This document shows, one piece after another, positions 17,656-26,601 of a DNA stretch of 52,088 nt (the stretch's first letter is position 1; every line of letters begins with the position of its first letter). A program made the position numbers and the translations under genes. Below the pieces are notes generated by a model. That model made no database searches. It was given only the letters and a program-made list of their open reading frames with translations, and was not told the origin of the DNA. Source of the DNA: Bacillota bacterium (lineage in GTDB: Bacteria; Bacillota; Bacilli; Alicyclobacillales; SLC66); contig JAJZEE010000012.1 in the NCBI GenBank assembly GCA_021805735.1, positions 1 through 52,088 on the forward strand. The letters run 5' to 3'.

Positions 17656-18014
17656 TTCGCTGCGAGCCACTGCGCGATAATGGCTTCTGTATCCATCTTG
17701 AACTTGGAATTGCGATACACCGCGTCACACCCCGCTCGCTCCGCGTTGGCCAGGAGGTCCTTCTGAACATGCGGTCCAAACGCAATGATCCTGCTACCGC
17801 TCTGCTTGCTGGCGCGCACCAGCGCCTCCACCTGGGCGCCTACGGTCACAAGATCAAGAATCACAAGCGCCGGATCAACCTGCGGCAACCGATCGGAAAA
17901 ATCCGCAGGATTATCGACAAAAGCAATGGTACAGCCCTGCTTGCCTGCCGCCTCACGCAGTTGCACAGAGAACATCAAGTCGGGAACAAACGCCAGAATC
18001 GCTTCGCCAGCCAT
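17652..18014 (-). CDS. Stand-alone receiver-like (pseudo-receiver) protein
   Basis: A 120-aa protein with a CheY-like alternating pattern. LVILDLVT (D54) sits where a phospho-acceptor Asp would be. The usual acidic pair near the N-terminus is absent (only D12), the Thr/Ser of beta-4 is replaced (IIAFGPHV), and the conserved Lys is not in a clear KP motif. It is probably not a normal phosphorylated response regulator. ATG with GGAGGGATAAGGA upstream. It is coupled to yktB by a 4-bp overlap, so the two may work together. Confidence 0.6.
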   Translation of the reverse strand: MAGEAILAFVPDLMFSVQLREAAGKQGCTIAFVDNPADFSDRLPQVDPALVILDLVTVGAQVEALVRASKQSGSRIIAFGPHVQKDLLANAERAGCDAVYRNSKFKMDTEAIIAQWLAAK

Positions 18015-18080
18015 TCCTTATCCCTCCAATTGACACGTTGTTTTAGCGTAGTGTATCACAATTCCACACAAAGCACAGAG

Positions 18081-19076
18081 CTATGACGCGCTTTCCTCAA
18101 TTTCAAATCCAAGATCCTCAATCATCTGCCAGTCGGCTGTTGGTTCCTGCCCGACGGTAGTCAGATAGTCACCGACAAAAATGGAGTTGGCGGCATACAA
18201 CGCGAGCGGTTGCAAACTCCGCAGATTCACCTCGCGCCCCCCAGAGACACGAATTTCCTTGGCGGGATTTACAAAACGGAACATCGCCAGCACCTTTAGA
18301 CAGTACCGGGGATTCAGATGGCTGTACCCTGCCAATGGAGTTCCGTCAATCGAGTTCAGGAAATTCACCGGGATGGAATCGACCTTGAGATTGCGCAATG
18401 AAAAAGCGACATCCACCACATCCTGAGGTGTTTCCCCCATGCCGACGATCAGGCCGGAACAAGGGGACATACCCGCATGTTTGACATGTTCAATACTTGC
18501 CACTCGATTATCGTATGTGTGAGTATGGCAGATCTCGGCGTAGCGATTCTCGCTCGTATTTAGATTGTGGTTGAAGCGATGCACTCCAGCCTCCGCCAAC
18601 CGTTCTGCGTCTTCCGAAGTGATCAGGCCCAGGGACGTGCAGATTTTGAGCGTTGTCGTCGCGCGAATCTCCTTCACCGCGTCAACCACTTCGTCGAGTT
18701 CGTGTTTACTTGGTTTGCGACCCGACATCACGATGCAGTACGTGCCGGCTTTTCGACGAAGCGCTTCCTGCGCCCCCTCCACAAGCTGATCCCTCTCCAG
18801 CAAAGCGTACTTCTCGATGGGCGCTTCTGAGACGATTGATTGTGAGCAGTACCCACAGTCTTCCGCGCACAGTCCGCTCTTGGCATTGACGATCATGTTA
18901 AGCTTCACTTTATTGCCAAAGTGAAAGCGTCGGATTTTGTAGGCTGCCGCCAGCAGGTCCAGCAGGCGCTCGTCCGGAGTATCGAGCAGCGCCAACGCCT
19001 GCTCCCCGCCGATTGCCTGACCTTCGATCACCCGTTGTGCAAGCGCAGCCAATTGATCCAATTCCATGGTAGCCAT
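18081..19076 (-). CDS. bioB: Biotin synthase
   Basis: A radical-SAM enzyme inserting sulfur into dethiobiotin, the last step of biotin synthesis. 331 aa. The SAM-cluster cysteines are C70, C74 and C77 (GLCAEDCGYCSQS). Further family blocks include FNHNLNTSENRY and GLIVGMGETPQD. ATG 19076 follows AAGGAG by 7 nt, within the last codons of bioD, so bioD-bioB is an operon with a 4-bp gap. No bioF, bioA or bioW is in the window. Confidence 0.97.
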   Translation of the reverse strand: MATMELDQLAALAQRVIEGQAIGGEQALALLDTPDERLLDLLAAAYKIRRFHFGNKVKLNMIVNAKSGLCAEDCGYCSQSIVSEAPIEKYALLERDQLVEGAQEALRRKAGTYCIVMSGRKPSKHELDEVVDAVKEIRATTTLKICTSLGLITSEDAERLAEAGVHRFNHNLNTSENRYAEICHTHTYDNRVASIEHVKHAGMSPCSGLIVGMGETPQDVVDVAFSLRNLKVDSIPVNFLNSIDGTPLAGYSHLNPRYCLKVLAMFRFVNPAKEIRVSGGREVNLRSLQPLALYAANSIFVGDYLTTVGQEPTADWQMIEDLGFEIEESAS

Positions 19077-19080
19077 TCTT

Positions 19081-19794
19081 TCACTCCTTCATCACAAACA
19101 TATGCTTCCCTGACAGGAACTCACTAGGTCTCCACTGACGATCAAGCGCCAGTGTCTGCTCTACGCTGCCTGTCTCCGGAGCGAATAGCGGCAACACAGC
19201 CAATACCGGGCATTTGGCCGCCTCTTCGATCATGGGAATATTGGCCCACTCCAGACAGTCCTCATCATGCGGCATTCCCGACACGATGACACCTGCAACG
19301 GACAACCCTCTGCTACGGGCGTAATGCACAGTCAGAGCGGTGTGATTGACCGTGCCGAGACCGGAACGCGCCACTATCACGACAGGCAGTCGCACCGTAC
19401 AGGCGAGATCTGCAACCGTCAGGTCTTCCGTAAGCGGCACGCACAATCCGCCAGCGCCTTCTATGAGCATATTCGCATGGCGTGCGCTGTAGGCTGCCAA
19501 ATGATCGAGAAGGGCATCGCGCGTGACGGAGACGCCAGCACGCGCCAGAGCAAGGCCCGGGGCCAGCGGTTCCTCCAGCGCCCGAAAACACATCTGCTCC
19601 GGAGCATCCGTGATGCCACCTATCCGGCGCAACCGCATGACGTCGCCATCCGGGTGACCAAGGGGATGACCGCTTTGCAGCGGCTTATACGCGCCCACAT
19701 CCAGGCCGTCCTGTGCAAGAGATCTCGCAATCAGCGCTGTGACCAGCGTTTTTCCGACACCCGTGTCGGTTCCCGTGATGAACATGCCCTGCAA
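19081..19794 (-). CDS. bioD: Dethiobiotin synthetase
   Basis: An ATP-dependent enzyme closing the ureido ring of dethiobiotin from 7,8-diaminononanoate and CO2. 237 aa with P-loop GTDTGVGKTLVT (8-19), substrate block YKPLQSG and GAGGLCVPL. The TTG start is supported by AGGAGGG 8 nt upstream; the nearby in-frame ATG at codon 4 would be 17 nt away. The ribosome site lies in a small hairpin (19791-19811). First gene of the bioD-bioB operon. Confidence 0.96.
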   Translation of the reverse strand: MQGMFITGTDTGVGKTLVTALIARSLAQDGLDVGAYKPLQSGHPLGHPDGDVMRLRRIGGITDAPEQMCFRALEEPLAPGLALARAGVSVTRDALLDHLAAYSARHANMLIEGAGGLCVPLTEDLTVADLACTVRLPVVIVARSGLGTVNHTALTVHYARSRGLSVAGVIVSGMPHDEDCLEWANIPMIEEAAKCPVLAVLPLFAPETGSVEQTLALDRQWRPSEFLSGKHMFVMKE

Positions 19795-19811
19795 GGAGGC
19801 ATCCCTCCTGC
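19791..19811 (-). promoter_or_regulatory. Hairpin enclosing the bioD ribosome binding site
   Basis: On the minus strand GCAGGAGG-GATG-CCTCCTTGC forms at least 6 GC-rich pairs, with AGGAGG paired to CCTCCT. The TTG start codon is in the 3' arm. Folding would hide both the ribosome site and the start. Confidence 0.55.
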
Positions 19812-19834
19812 TCGAACTCTCAATTTACGATTCC

Positions 19835-19851
19835 CTGCTATACTATAGCAG
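19835..19851. promoter_or_regulatory. 17-bp palindrome between divergent bioD and Dabb gene
   Basis: CTGCTATA-C-TATAGCAG is a perfect 8-1-8 inverted repeat in the 93-bp divergent intergenic region. Position suggests an operator, and the TATA-type core may also serve as a -10 region. It does not resemble the BirA operator I know, so the regulator is open. Confidence 0.5.
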
Positions 19852-19887
19852 AAAGTGGACAGCAACTTAACGAAAGGGGTTACCACG

Positions 19888-20184
19888 ATGATAGAACATG
19901 TGGTTTTGATCAAATGGAAGGCTGAGACACCGGCAGATGAGAGAGAGGGGATTCTACAGCAGGCCATCTTGTTAAAAGAGCAGATTCTCGGCATCATCAG
20001 TTTCCATGCTGGTCACAACATATCATCCCGCAGCCTTGGATTCGACGCTGCACTGTTAGGCGTTTTTGTAGACAGAGACAGCCTCGCGGCTTATGGCCCG
20101 CATCCAGACCACCAACGACTGGCAACGCGGTTGACCGCCGCCGCCGAACAGCTGCTGGTCGTTGATTTCGAACCCCTCGAGTAA
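19888..20184 (+). CDS. Dabb-type stress-responsive A/B barrel protein
   Basis: A 98-aa protein opening MIEHVVLIKWK, followed by the GHNISSRSLGFDAALLGVFVD and HPDHQRL blocks that define the dimeric alpha/beta barrel (Dabb) family. Family members range from stress proteins to small enzymes; no specific reaction can be assigned. ATG 19888 follows AAAGGGG by about 9 nt. It is divergent from bioD, and no gene follows on the same strand. Confidence 0.88.
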   Translation: MIEHVVLIKWKAETPADEREGILQQAILLKEQILGIISFHAGHNISSRSLGFDAALLGVFVDRDSLAAYGPHPDHQRLATRLTAAAEQLLVVDFEPLE

Positions 20185-20225
20185 CCCAGACGTTCACGCT
20201 CTCCAGACTGCACCACTCTCCCTGA

Positions 20226-20266
20226 ACAGGCAGAGCAATGAGCCAACTCGCCCCTTCTCTGCCTGT
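20226..20266. terminator. Inverted repeat between convergent genes
   Basis: ACAGGCAGAG (20226-20235) pairs perfectly with CTCTGCCTGT (20257-20266) across a 21-nt loop. It lies between the convergent Dabb and HAD genes. There is no T-tract, so a terminator role is only suggested by position. Confidence 0.35.
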
Positions 20267-20299
20267 GCCTGCTCCGGACTTATGAACGGAGGACTCGAA

Positions 20300-21124
20300 C
20301 TATAGCCGAGACGCTGTTTCGGCCAGCACGTGCAACTCTAAAAACTTGGCGATACCATCGCGATCGCAGGTGTCCGTGACAAAGTCAGCCACGCTCTTGA
20401 CCGCATCCCGAGCGTTTCCCATAGCCACGCCAATCCCTGCATACAGCAGCATTTCAACATCATTCAGTTCATCGCCAAAAGCAATGATCTGCGAAGCGTC
20501 GTATCCCAGAAGGTCAGCCACCTGCATCAGGCCGCTGGCCTTTGACGCGCGGTTGCTCATCACTTCGATCGTCTGGTGCGCGCCGCCCCACGCCCGCACC
20601 GTGAGAGTATCGTGAAACTGCGTCCTGAGGGCCTCCGCCAATTCGGCGGCTCTGTCCAGTAGAGGATTGATGACAAAACTCGTCACTTGCGAAGCGATTA
20701 ACGTGCGGACATCACCAATGGCGATTGGAGCGCGGTCGCCCACATCCATTAGCGGATCCACCACGCAGGCGTCTGTGTGCAGATAAAACTCGTCCCTGAC
20801 TTCCGCCATCAAATTCCGAATCCCAATCCCATAGCATACATCCAGCGCCGCCATGGCCACCTCATGATCGATAGGAGTGTGAAGATTAACATCCACCACG
20901 CCATGTCCGTGCACCAAAGCGCCATTAAAATTTATCAGAGGAGTTGTAAGCCCAAGTTCCCTGACAAAGGGAATACTGGTACGCGGAGGTCTTCCCGTAG
21001 CTATGGCCACTTTTCCTCCAGCCTTCATGACAGTTTGCAAAACTTCCTTGGTCCGAGCAGAGATGCGTTTATCACTGGTCAGCAGTGTTCCATCGAGATC
21101 AAGCGCGATCAAGTATTGTTCCAT
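20300..21124 (-). CDS. Cof-type HAD phosphatase
   Basis: The protein has 274 aa with all four HAD motifs: DLDGTLL near residue 8, IATGRPPRT in the second motif position, a conserved Lys in NRASKASGLM, and FGDELNDVEML. The large C2-type cap places it in the Cof/YidA group, which dephosphorylates sugar phosphates or flavin/PLP-type substrates. ATG 21124 follows AGGAGG by 6-7 nt. The open frame continues 74 codons upstream through the promoter region and is not coding there. Confidence 0.92.
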   Translation of the reverse strand: MEQYLIALDLDGTLLTSDKRISARTKEVLQTVMKAGGKVAIATGRPPRTSIPFVRELGLTTPLINFNGALVHGHGVVDVNLHTPIDHEVAMAALDVCYGIGIRNLMAEVRDEFYLHTDACVVDPLMDVGDRAPIAIGDVRTLIASQVTSFVINPLLDRAAELAEALRTQFHDTLTVRAWGGAHQTIEVMSNRASKASGLMQVADLLGYDASQIIAFGDELNDVEMLLYAGIGVAMGNARDAVKSVADFVTDTCDRDGIAKFLELHVLAETASRL

Positions 21125-21259
21125 AGGCCGCCTCCTCACGCATATGCACACCCCGGGTCTATAAACATACCATATCTTATTGACGATGTCTGCAACATGT
21201 ATCTTTCTTCCAAAAATCGGACATAAAGATATTATCAAGGTTTGGAGGGATAGTGACAC

Positions 21260-21895
21260 ATGGAACTCATGGAGCGGTGGGCGTCTAGATCCGATGCGTG
21301 GACACCCGAAGACGACGTAACACTCGCCGAACTTGTGCTGAGGCACATCCGTGAAGGAAGCACCCAGTTGGTTGCGTTTGACGAAGCCGCGGCGCTGCTT
21401 GGCCGAACGTCAGCGGCGTGTGGGTATCGCTGGAATGGGGTTGTAAGACGACACTACGAGGACGCGATCCGCGAAGCAAAGCAGGTGCGCCGCCGCACTC
21501 TCGAAGATCGCCGTAACCGTCGGCCCAATCGCACACAGATCACGCTCGGCGCAGGGGACGAACACGAATTTACCCTGGACTTGCTGATACGGGGACTGCG
21601 AGATTTTGAACGGCGATATCACGAATTGCAAGACGAAATTGAAGTTTTGGCGCGCCAGAAAAAGGAACTCGAAGATCGCGTGTCTAAGGGGGATGCGAGG
21701 ATTCCGTCAGGGCTTATCCTGCGCGAAGTCAAATCCATCCAGGCAACGCCCGAGCAGTTGGAGGAAGATTCCCGCATGCTTCTGGAAATCATGGAGCGTG
21801 CACGGCGAATCATCGAAGCCGAACACGAACCGCAAAAGCCCAGATTCCGCCTGGATCCAGAGGGCAACGTGGAACGCGTTACGCACCAGGAATAA
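21260..21895 (+). CDS. RsfA-type prespore-specific regulator (Myb-like DNA binding)
   Basis: A 211-aa protein with an N-terminal SANT/Myb-like domain (WTPEDDVTLAELVLRHIREG, FDEAAALLGRTSAACGYRWN), then a basic linker and a coiled coil (about residues 110-140, LQDEIEVLARQKKELEDRV). This is the RsfA/YlbO layout; in B. subtilis RsfA tunes sigma-F-dependent transcription in the forespore. GGAGGG lies about 10 nt before the ATG. It is divergent from the HAD gene. Confidence 0.88.
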   Translation: MELMERWASRSDAWTPEDDVTLAELVLRHIREGSTQLVAFDEAAALLGRTSAACGYRWNGVVRRHYEDAIREAKQVRRRTLEDRRNRRPNRTQITLGAGDEHEFTLDLLIRGLRDFERRYHELQDEIEVLARQKKELEDRVSKGDARIPSGLILREVKSIQATPEQLEEDSRMLLEIMERARRIIEAEHEPQKPRFRLDPEGNVERVTHQE

Positions 21896-21898
21896 CGA

Positions 21899-22465
21899 TC
21901 AGCCATTGGCGCCGCGAGAGGGCCACCCCTGCTTGTGGCGCCAATCATATCGTTTGGAAGAAAACACGCCCTGGCGCAAACGGACCGACTTCTTTAGCTC
22001 CTCCAGGTCAGCCTGAACTCGCAGACTGACGTAATCAGGATAATGAAAGAGCACCCGATTCCGCTCAAACTCGTTTTGGTCGACCACGCGCACGGCGCCT
22101 GTGTGATCTACCAGCAAATCGAGATCCATGTCTGCAAAACGCACCTCCCTGTGAATCTCATCAATGTCCGCGATCGTGCAACTGTTGCAATAATACTCCG
22201 TTCCGGTCTCTTTGTAGAGAACCATCACCTGATAATATTTGGCAGCATAGAAGCAGGCAACGACATCAAACGGACTGCTCCAGTGATCTCCGTTTCCCTC
22301 CTCAACGATCGTGTGCGCAGGAACCACTAATGTGAAATAGGGGGTAACGTCATCACGGTATTGCGGGCGATCCTGCACTGGATAGGCGCATGTCCAGAGT
22401 CGATGACGGGTACCATCGTATTTGCTGCTCCTGATTTGCCACGGATTGCGATAGTCATTCGCCAT
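21899..22465 (-). CDS. DUF402 protein (NtdP/YgaC-like nucleotide phosphatase fold)
   Basis: The protein has 188 aa. The DUF402 core is visible in YFTLVVPAHTIVEEG, YCNSCTIADIDEIHREVRF and DMDLDLLVDHTGAVRVVDQNE, which contain the acidic metal-binding residues of this FomD-like family. The Bacillus relative YgaC/NtdP hydrolyses nucleoside tri- and diphosphates. ATG follows GAGAGGAACTGTGA. Its 3' end nearly touches the convergent RsfA gene (3 bp). Confidence 0.85.
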   Translation of the reverse strand: MANDYRNPWQIRSSKYDGTRHRLWTCAYPVQDRPQYRDDVTPYFTLVVPAHTIVEEGNGDHWSSPFDVVACFYAAKYYQVMVLYKETGTEYYCNSCTIADIDEIHREVRFADMDLDLLVDHTGAVRVVDQNEFERNRVLFHYPDYVSLRVQADLEELKKSVRLRQGVFSSKRYDWRHKQGWPSRGANG

Positions 22466-22490
22466 TCACAGTTCCTCTCCCGTCTTTTCC

Positions 22491-23618
22491 CTATGGCTTG
22501 TTTGGATGGCGGTCTGTCTGCGGCGACTGCGCAGACTCGCGCTCCGGGAAAAAATCCACAAACATACGCGCGCGAATCAGTGAACGAATTGCGATGAGAA
22601 TTATGGGCCCGAGCAGCAGCCCCAAAAACCCGATACTCGTCAGACCCACATACATGCCAACCAGTGTCGGGAACGTTCCGAGCCCCATATTGGAAGCAAG
22701 AATTTTGGGTTCAATCGTATGTCTGACCAATGACGCAATGGCCTGCAAAAGGATAATTTTTATCGCCACCACATAGTTGCCAAAGATGAACGCGCCGACG
22801 GCCCAAGGGATCGTGATGACTCCCGATCCAACTATGGGCACCCATCCTGTAAGACCAATGGCAAGACCTAAAATGATCGCGTAATGCATGCGCATCAAAG
22901 ACAGACCGATGATACAGATGACACTGGTGACCGCGATGAGAACCAACTGCGCCCGCAGCAGTCCCGCAACCGCATGCGCCACATCGCTAGCCACGCCTTC
23001 CAGTTTTGACGTCCATCCTGGGGGCAAGAGACGCCGAAGTCCACTCATCATAAGGGTTCGATCCGCCATGAAAAAGTATGCCGAAATGACGGAAATGACG
23101 GTGATCACGATAAGATCGGGAAGCAGCGCCACGCCTCCAAATATACTGCTGACCGCCGCCAGGGCGAACCCGCGCAGTTGGGTGACCGCAGAAGTTGTCG
23201 TGCTTTGCATGGCAGCCAGCATCTTGGTTGGCAGGTGCGCGTACATGGCAAAGCCCCGATTGACGGTTCCCTCAATCCACTGGCGCCATGAAGAAAAGTA
23301 ATGAGGAATCGCCTGCGACAGACCTGCCGCCTCCTCCGCTCCCTGAACGACAAGAAGCGACAACAGGGCGAGCAGGGCGCCCAACACAAGGACGAGCGTG
23401 ACCACGATTGACACTCGCCGAGACAGTCCGGACCGTTCCAGCCGACGGGCCAGCGGCAACAGGCTGACGGCAATGAGAAAGCCGATCACAAATGGCAGGA
23501 TATAGTCGATTATACGTACAAACACGAAGGCGCCCACAACCAGAAAGGCAAGCAAGACTGCCACTTCCAGCAGGTCCGACAGATACTGTCGCAAATCTTT
23601 ACGCCCATTCATCAGCAT
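22491..23618 (-). CDS. ytvI: YtvI-like sporulation membrane protein (AI-2E transporter family)
   Basis: The protein has 375 aa with about seven membrane helices: two near the N-terminus, a long soluble stretch (about residues 95-150), then the C-terminal block with GWVPIVGSGVITIPWA and the family's hydrophobic repeats. It belongs to the UPF0118/AI-2E exporter superfamily, sub-branch YtvI, annotated as a sporulation integral membrane protein; the transported substrate is unknown. It is the third gene of a response regulator-kinase-ytvI operon, with a 3-bp gap after the kinase. GGAG 8 nt before ATG. Confidence 0.85.
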   Translation of the reverse strand: MLMNGRKDLRQYLSDLLEVAVLLAFLVVGAFVFVRIIDYILPFVIGFLIAVSLLPLARRLERSGLSRRVSIVVTLVLVLGALLALLSLLVVQGAEEAAGLSQAIPHYFSSWRQWIEGTVNRGFAMYAHLPTKMLAAMQSTTTSAVTQLRGFALAAVSSIFGGVALLPDLIVITVISVISAYFFMADRTLMMSGLRRLLPPGWTSKLEGVASDVAHAVAGLLRAQLVLIAVTSVICIIGLSLMRMHYAIILGLAIGLTGWVPIVGSGVITIPWAVGAFIFGNYVVAIKIILLQAIASLVRHTIEPKILASNMGLGTFPTLVGMYVGLTSIGFLGLLLGPIILIAIRSLIRARMFVDFFPERESAQSPQTDRHPNKP

Positions 23619-23621
23619 TCG

Positions 23622-25085
23622 CTATTCTCCTTGTCGCGGCAATTGAATGATGAACCGTGCTCCGTGTCCTTCCGCGTTCTCTGCGGAGATCTGCCCTTTG
23701 TGCTTTTCGATGATGGCCTTTGCAATTGGCAAACCAAGCCCAGTATCGCCCTTGGCGCCGTGAAAGAAACGTTCAAACACCCGTTCCTCGTCCTGATCGC
23801 GAAATCCGTCGCCGTCGTCCTCTACGATGAGTTCGATGGAGTTCCTGAGCGTGAGTCGGATAAAAATCTGATGATGCGCGTGCCGAACCGCGTTGGCCGC
23901 CAAATTTAGCAGCGCCTGTACCATTTTGTCGCGATCGACCAGCGCGTAAAGCGGTTCTTCGGGAACATCGGGCAAAATGAGAATACCCCGATCCTTGGCA
24001 AGCGGATGGACCCGTTCAATCGTCTTATAGATAATCAGCGATACATCATATTGCACGAAAGTATACACTTCGTCTAAAGTTTCAAGTTTTGACAGATAAA
24101 TGAGTTCATCGACCAGACTCTTTAGCCTTACACTTTCCTGAGCGATAATGTCCAGAACCCGAAATGACTCACTGGGCTGAAAGACGCCGTCGCGCAAACC
24201 TTCCGCATAGCCGCGAATGGCCATCAGGGGCGTCTTCAATTCGTGGGAGGCGTTCTGCAGAAAGCGTTTCTGTCCCTCATCAAACGCCTGCAGCGCCTGT
24301 ACCATGTCTCCGAACGCGGTTGCGAAATCTTCCCATTCATCTCCGGTGTCAACCACGGGAACCGCTGTAAAATCGCGCTCGCGGACGCGGTCAATCGCTG
24401 TTTTTATGATTCCGACAGGGCGCATCAGCCGACGGACCAAGAGTAGTCCCACCAGGGCCGTAATCAGACTTGAGATCACCAGACCCTGAGCGACAGCTCG
24501 CCATATTTCTGACGTGATGCGCTGTATGTCTGACACACGCGCAAAGAGCGCGACAACCTTGGTGTCTGCATGAGGGTTTTTCGTCTGAGGCAAAGCCAGA
24601 ATGTCGGACGGTCCTGAATGCACAGCGTCAAATGGCAACCGCAAGGAGTAGTGAAACGGGATGGCGACAAATTCAAACACCGGATTGCTGCGCGGATATA
24701 CACCGACAGCAACATTCCCCTCCAGGGCTTTCACAACGACGTCACTCACTTTAGACAGCAGATGATAGTCTGCCTTCGAGAACGTGTTCCAAAGAATCGA
24801 ACCCGCTGGATCAACCACCACGTATTCGGGCATGATGGTTTGCGCTGCCACGGTCAGACTCGCAACGTTGCTTTGGGAAGCTTTGTCGTGAACGCTTCCC
24901 GCCGCCCGGCCATTGTCTTCAAACCGCGTAATGACCTGTTCACCGTACTTGACGAGACTTGCTCTGGTCATGTCGATCACGTAGTTTTTGATCGCGCGAT
25001 TGGTGAGCAGCCCCGCCAAAATCAGCGATCCCATGACGATCACAAGATAGACCGAAATGACCTTGACGGCGATCGACGTTTTCAC
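23622..25085 (-). CDS. Sensor histidine kinase, CssS-like
   Basis: The protein has 487 aa. TM1 at 8-28, an extracellular sensor of about 170 residues, TM2 at 198-218, HAMP at 219-271, HisKA with phospho-accepting H281 (NASHELKTPLMAIRGYAEGL), and HATPase with NLAANAVRHAHHQ, DDGDGF and GLGLPIAK. It most resembles CssS, which senses misfolded secreted protein, but that link rests on the paired regulator and general layout. GTG start with TAGGAGA upstream. The gene directly follows the response regulator (9-bp gap). Confidence 0.88.
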   Translation of the reverse strand: MKTSIAVKVISVYLVIVMGSLILAGLLTNRAIKNYVIDMTRASLVKYGEQVITRFEDNGRAAGSVHDKASQSNVASLTVAAQTIMPEYVVVDPAGSILWNTFSKADYHLLSKVSDVVVKALEGNVAVGVYPRSNPVFEFVAIPFHYSLRLPFDAVHSGPSDILALPQTKNPHADTKVVALFARVSDIQRITSEIWRAVAQGLVISSLITALVGLLLVRRLMRPVGIIKTAIDRVRERDFTAVPVVDTGDEWEDFATAFGDMVQALQAFDEGQKRFLQNASHELKTPLMAIRGYAEGLRDGVFQPSESFRVLDIIAQESVRLKSLVDELIYLSKLETLDEVYTFVQYDVSLIIYKTIERVHPLAKDRGILILPDVPEEPLYALVDRDKMVQALLNLAANAVRHAHHQIFIRLTLRNSIELIVEDDGDGFRDQDEERVFERFFHGAKGDTGLGLPIAKAIIEKHKGQISAENAEGHGARFIIQLPRQGE

Positions 25086-25094
25086 CTGGTTCTC

Positions 25095-25799
25095 CTACTC
25101 TCCACTCTCAAGCTTGTAGCCGAATCCCCAGACCGTCACAATCTCCGCATGAGATTCGGCCACCCCCAGTTTCTTGCGAAGTCGTTTTACAAGGTCGTCA
25201 ATAGCCCGTTCATCCCCGATAAATTCGTATCCCCACACTTGCGTCAACAACTGTTCACGAGTAAAGGCGCGGCCCCTGTGCTTAATCAGATACGCCAGCA
25301 ACTCAAATTCTTTGGTTGTAAGCACCATATCCTTGTCTGCGCACAGAATGCGGCGTTCCTCATCACGCAGCACGAGATCTCCACAAGAGGGAAATGAGAG
25401 GGGCGGCTGTCTCTCCTCCACAGTTGCGGGCCGCAATCGCCGAAAGACCGTCCGCACGCGCGCGACCAGTTCACGAGGAGAAAACGGCTTCGCCAGATAG
25501 TCATCAGAACCAAGTTCCAACCCCAGGATACGGTCCACTTCTTCGTCTCTTGCAGACACCATGATGATAGGCACATCGCTGTGGGTGCGAATCGATTTGC
25601 AAAACTCGTAGCCGTTCATCCCGGGAAGCATGATATCGAGAATCACCATATCAGGGAAAACTTGATCGATTTCCGCAAGCGCCTCTTCTGCGCGTACAAA
25701 GCTCTTCACTTCATACCCTTCGCGAAGCAGATAACGCTCGACGACTGTGCGCACACTCTCGTCATCATCGATCACATAGATCAAACGGCGTACATCCAT
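25095..25799 (-). CDS. OmpR/PhoB-type response regulator, CssR-like
   Basis: The protein has 234 aa. A receiver domain (acidic pocket DDD 11-13, phospho-acceptor D55, K104) and a C-terminal winged helix (FELLAYLIKHRGRAFTREQL, ERAIDDLVKRLRKKLG). SARDEEVDRILGLELGSDDY closely matches the corresponding stretch of B. subtilis CssR. It is the first gene of the operon with the kinase and ytvI; the pair probably controls an envelope or secretion stress response, by inference from CssRS. Confidence 0.9.
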   Translation of the reverse strand: MDVRRLIYVIDDDESVRTVVERYLLREGYEVKSFVRAEEALAEIDQVFPDMVILDIMLPGMNGYEFCKSIRTHSDVPIIMVSARDEEVDRILGLELGSDDYLAKPFSPRELVARVRTVFRRLRPATVEERQPPLSFPSCGDLVLRDEERRILCADKDMVLTTKEFELLAYLIKHRGRAFTREQLLTQVWGYEFIGDERAIDDLVKRLRKKLGVAESHAEIVTVWGFGYKLESGE

Positions 25800-25872
25800 A
25801 CTGCATCACCCCCAATTGCCATGAAGTTGGCGCCATCCCCCTGACATGAGGGCCGATCACGCGCATGTAGAG

Positions 25873-26592
25873 TCATGAAGCATCCGGATTCCACGCGGTC
25901 ATTTTACGCGCCTCGTACACACGATCCTGCAAAGCGACGCGGTACATTTCGATCTGACGACTCGCAGCCTCTCCGTCCATCCTGACGATACTGTCATACA
26001 GAGCTCGATGCACCGTCATAATTAACTCCTCAAGCTGCGTATCGGCGGTCAATAGCGACATGACACTGGACATTGGGTGATAGAGAACTCTGAGCAGGTT
26101 GCTCGCCATCACGTTGGCAGAGGCATCGGCCAGCGCGACATGAAACATCCGCTCCCCTTCCAGCACGACAGCGATATTGCCTCGTCCGGAATCCATATGA
26201 ATCAGCGCCTGGACAAGGTTCGCGCAGTCTGCCTCCGTGCGTCGTTTCGCCGCCGCCACGGCTATACCCCGCTCCATCCAGAGTCCCACTTCCAGGAGCG
26301 CTCGCAAATCCGACTGTCCCAACAGCAAAGCCGCCTGCAGCGGACGCAGCACCGTGTCAAGGGACAACTGCTGCACATAGATTCCATCTCCGTGGCGAAT
26401 CTCCAGCAGCCCCGCTCCCATCAGAAGACTGCAAGCCTCTCTGACAACAGCCTTTGAAACGGCAAAACGCGCGGCTAACTCAGCCAAGGGGGGAAGTTTC
26501 TGTCCCGAGGCCCATTCGCCGCGCATGATTGCAGTTTCAATTTGCTCAGCAATGTCACGATACAGCACCTTGCCCGTGGGTTCTCTGCCCAT
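25873..26592 (-). CDS. GntR/FadR-family transcriptional regulator
   Basis: The protein has 239 aa. An N-terminal GntR winged helix (GQKLPPLAELAARFAVSKAV, VREACSLLMGAGLLEIRHGD) and a C-terminal FCD helical ligand domain (residues 85-225) with metal-binding-type His positions. Many FCD regulators bind organic acids. The gene follows the BI-1 membrane protein by 9 bp and may be co-transcribed with it, but no catabolic genes are adjacent. Confidence 0.9.
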   Translation of the reverse strand: MGREPTGKVLYRDIAEQIETAIMRGEWASGQKLPPLAELAARFAVSKAVVREACSLLMGAGLLEIRHGDGIYVQQLSLDTVLRPLQAALLLGQSDLRALLEVGLWMERGIAVAAAKRRTEADCANLVQALIHMDSGRGNIAVVLEGERMFHVALADASANVMASNLLRVLYHPMSSVMSLLTADTQLEELIMTVHRALYDSIVRMDGEAASRQIEMYRVALQDRVYEARKMTAWNPDAS

Positions 26593-26601
26593 CGCCTCTG
26601 C

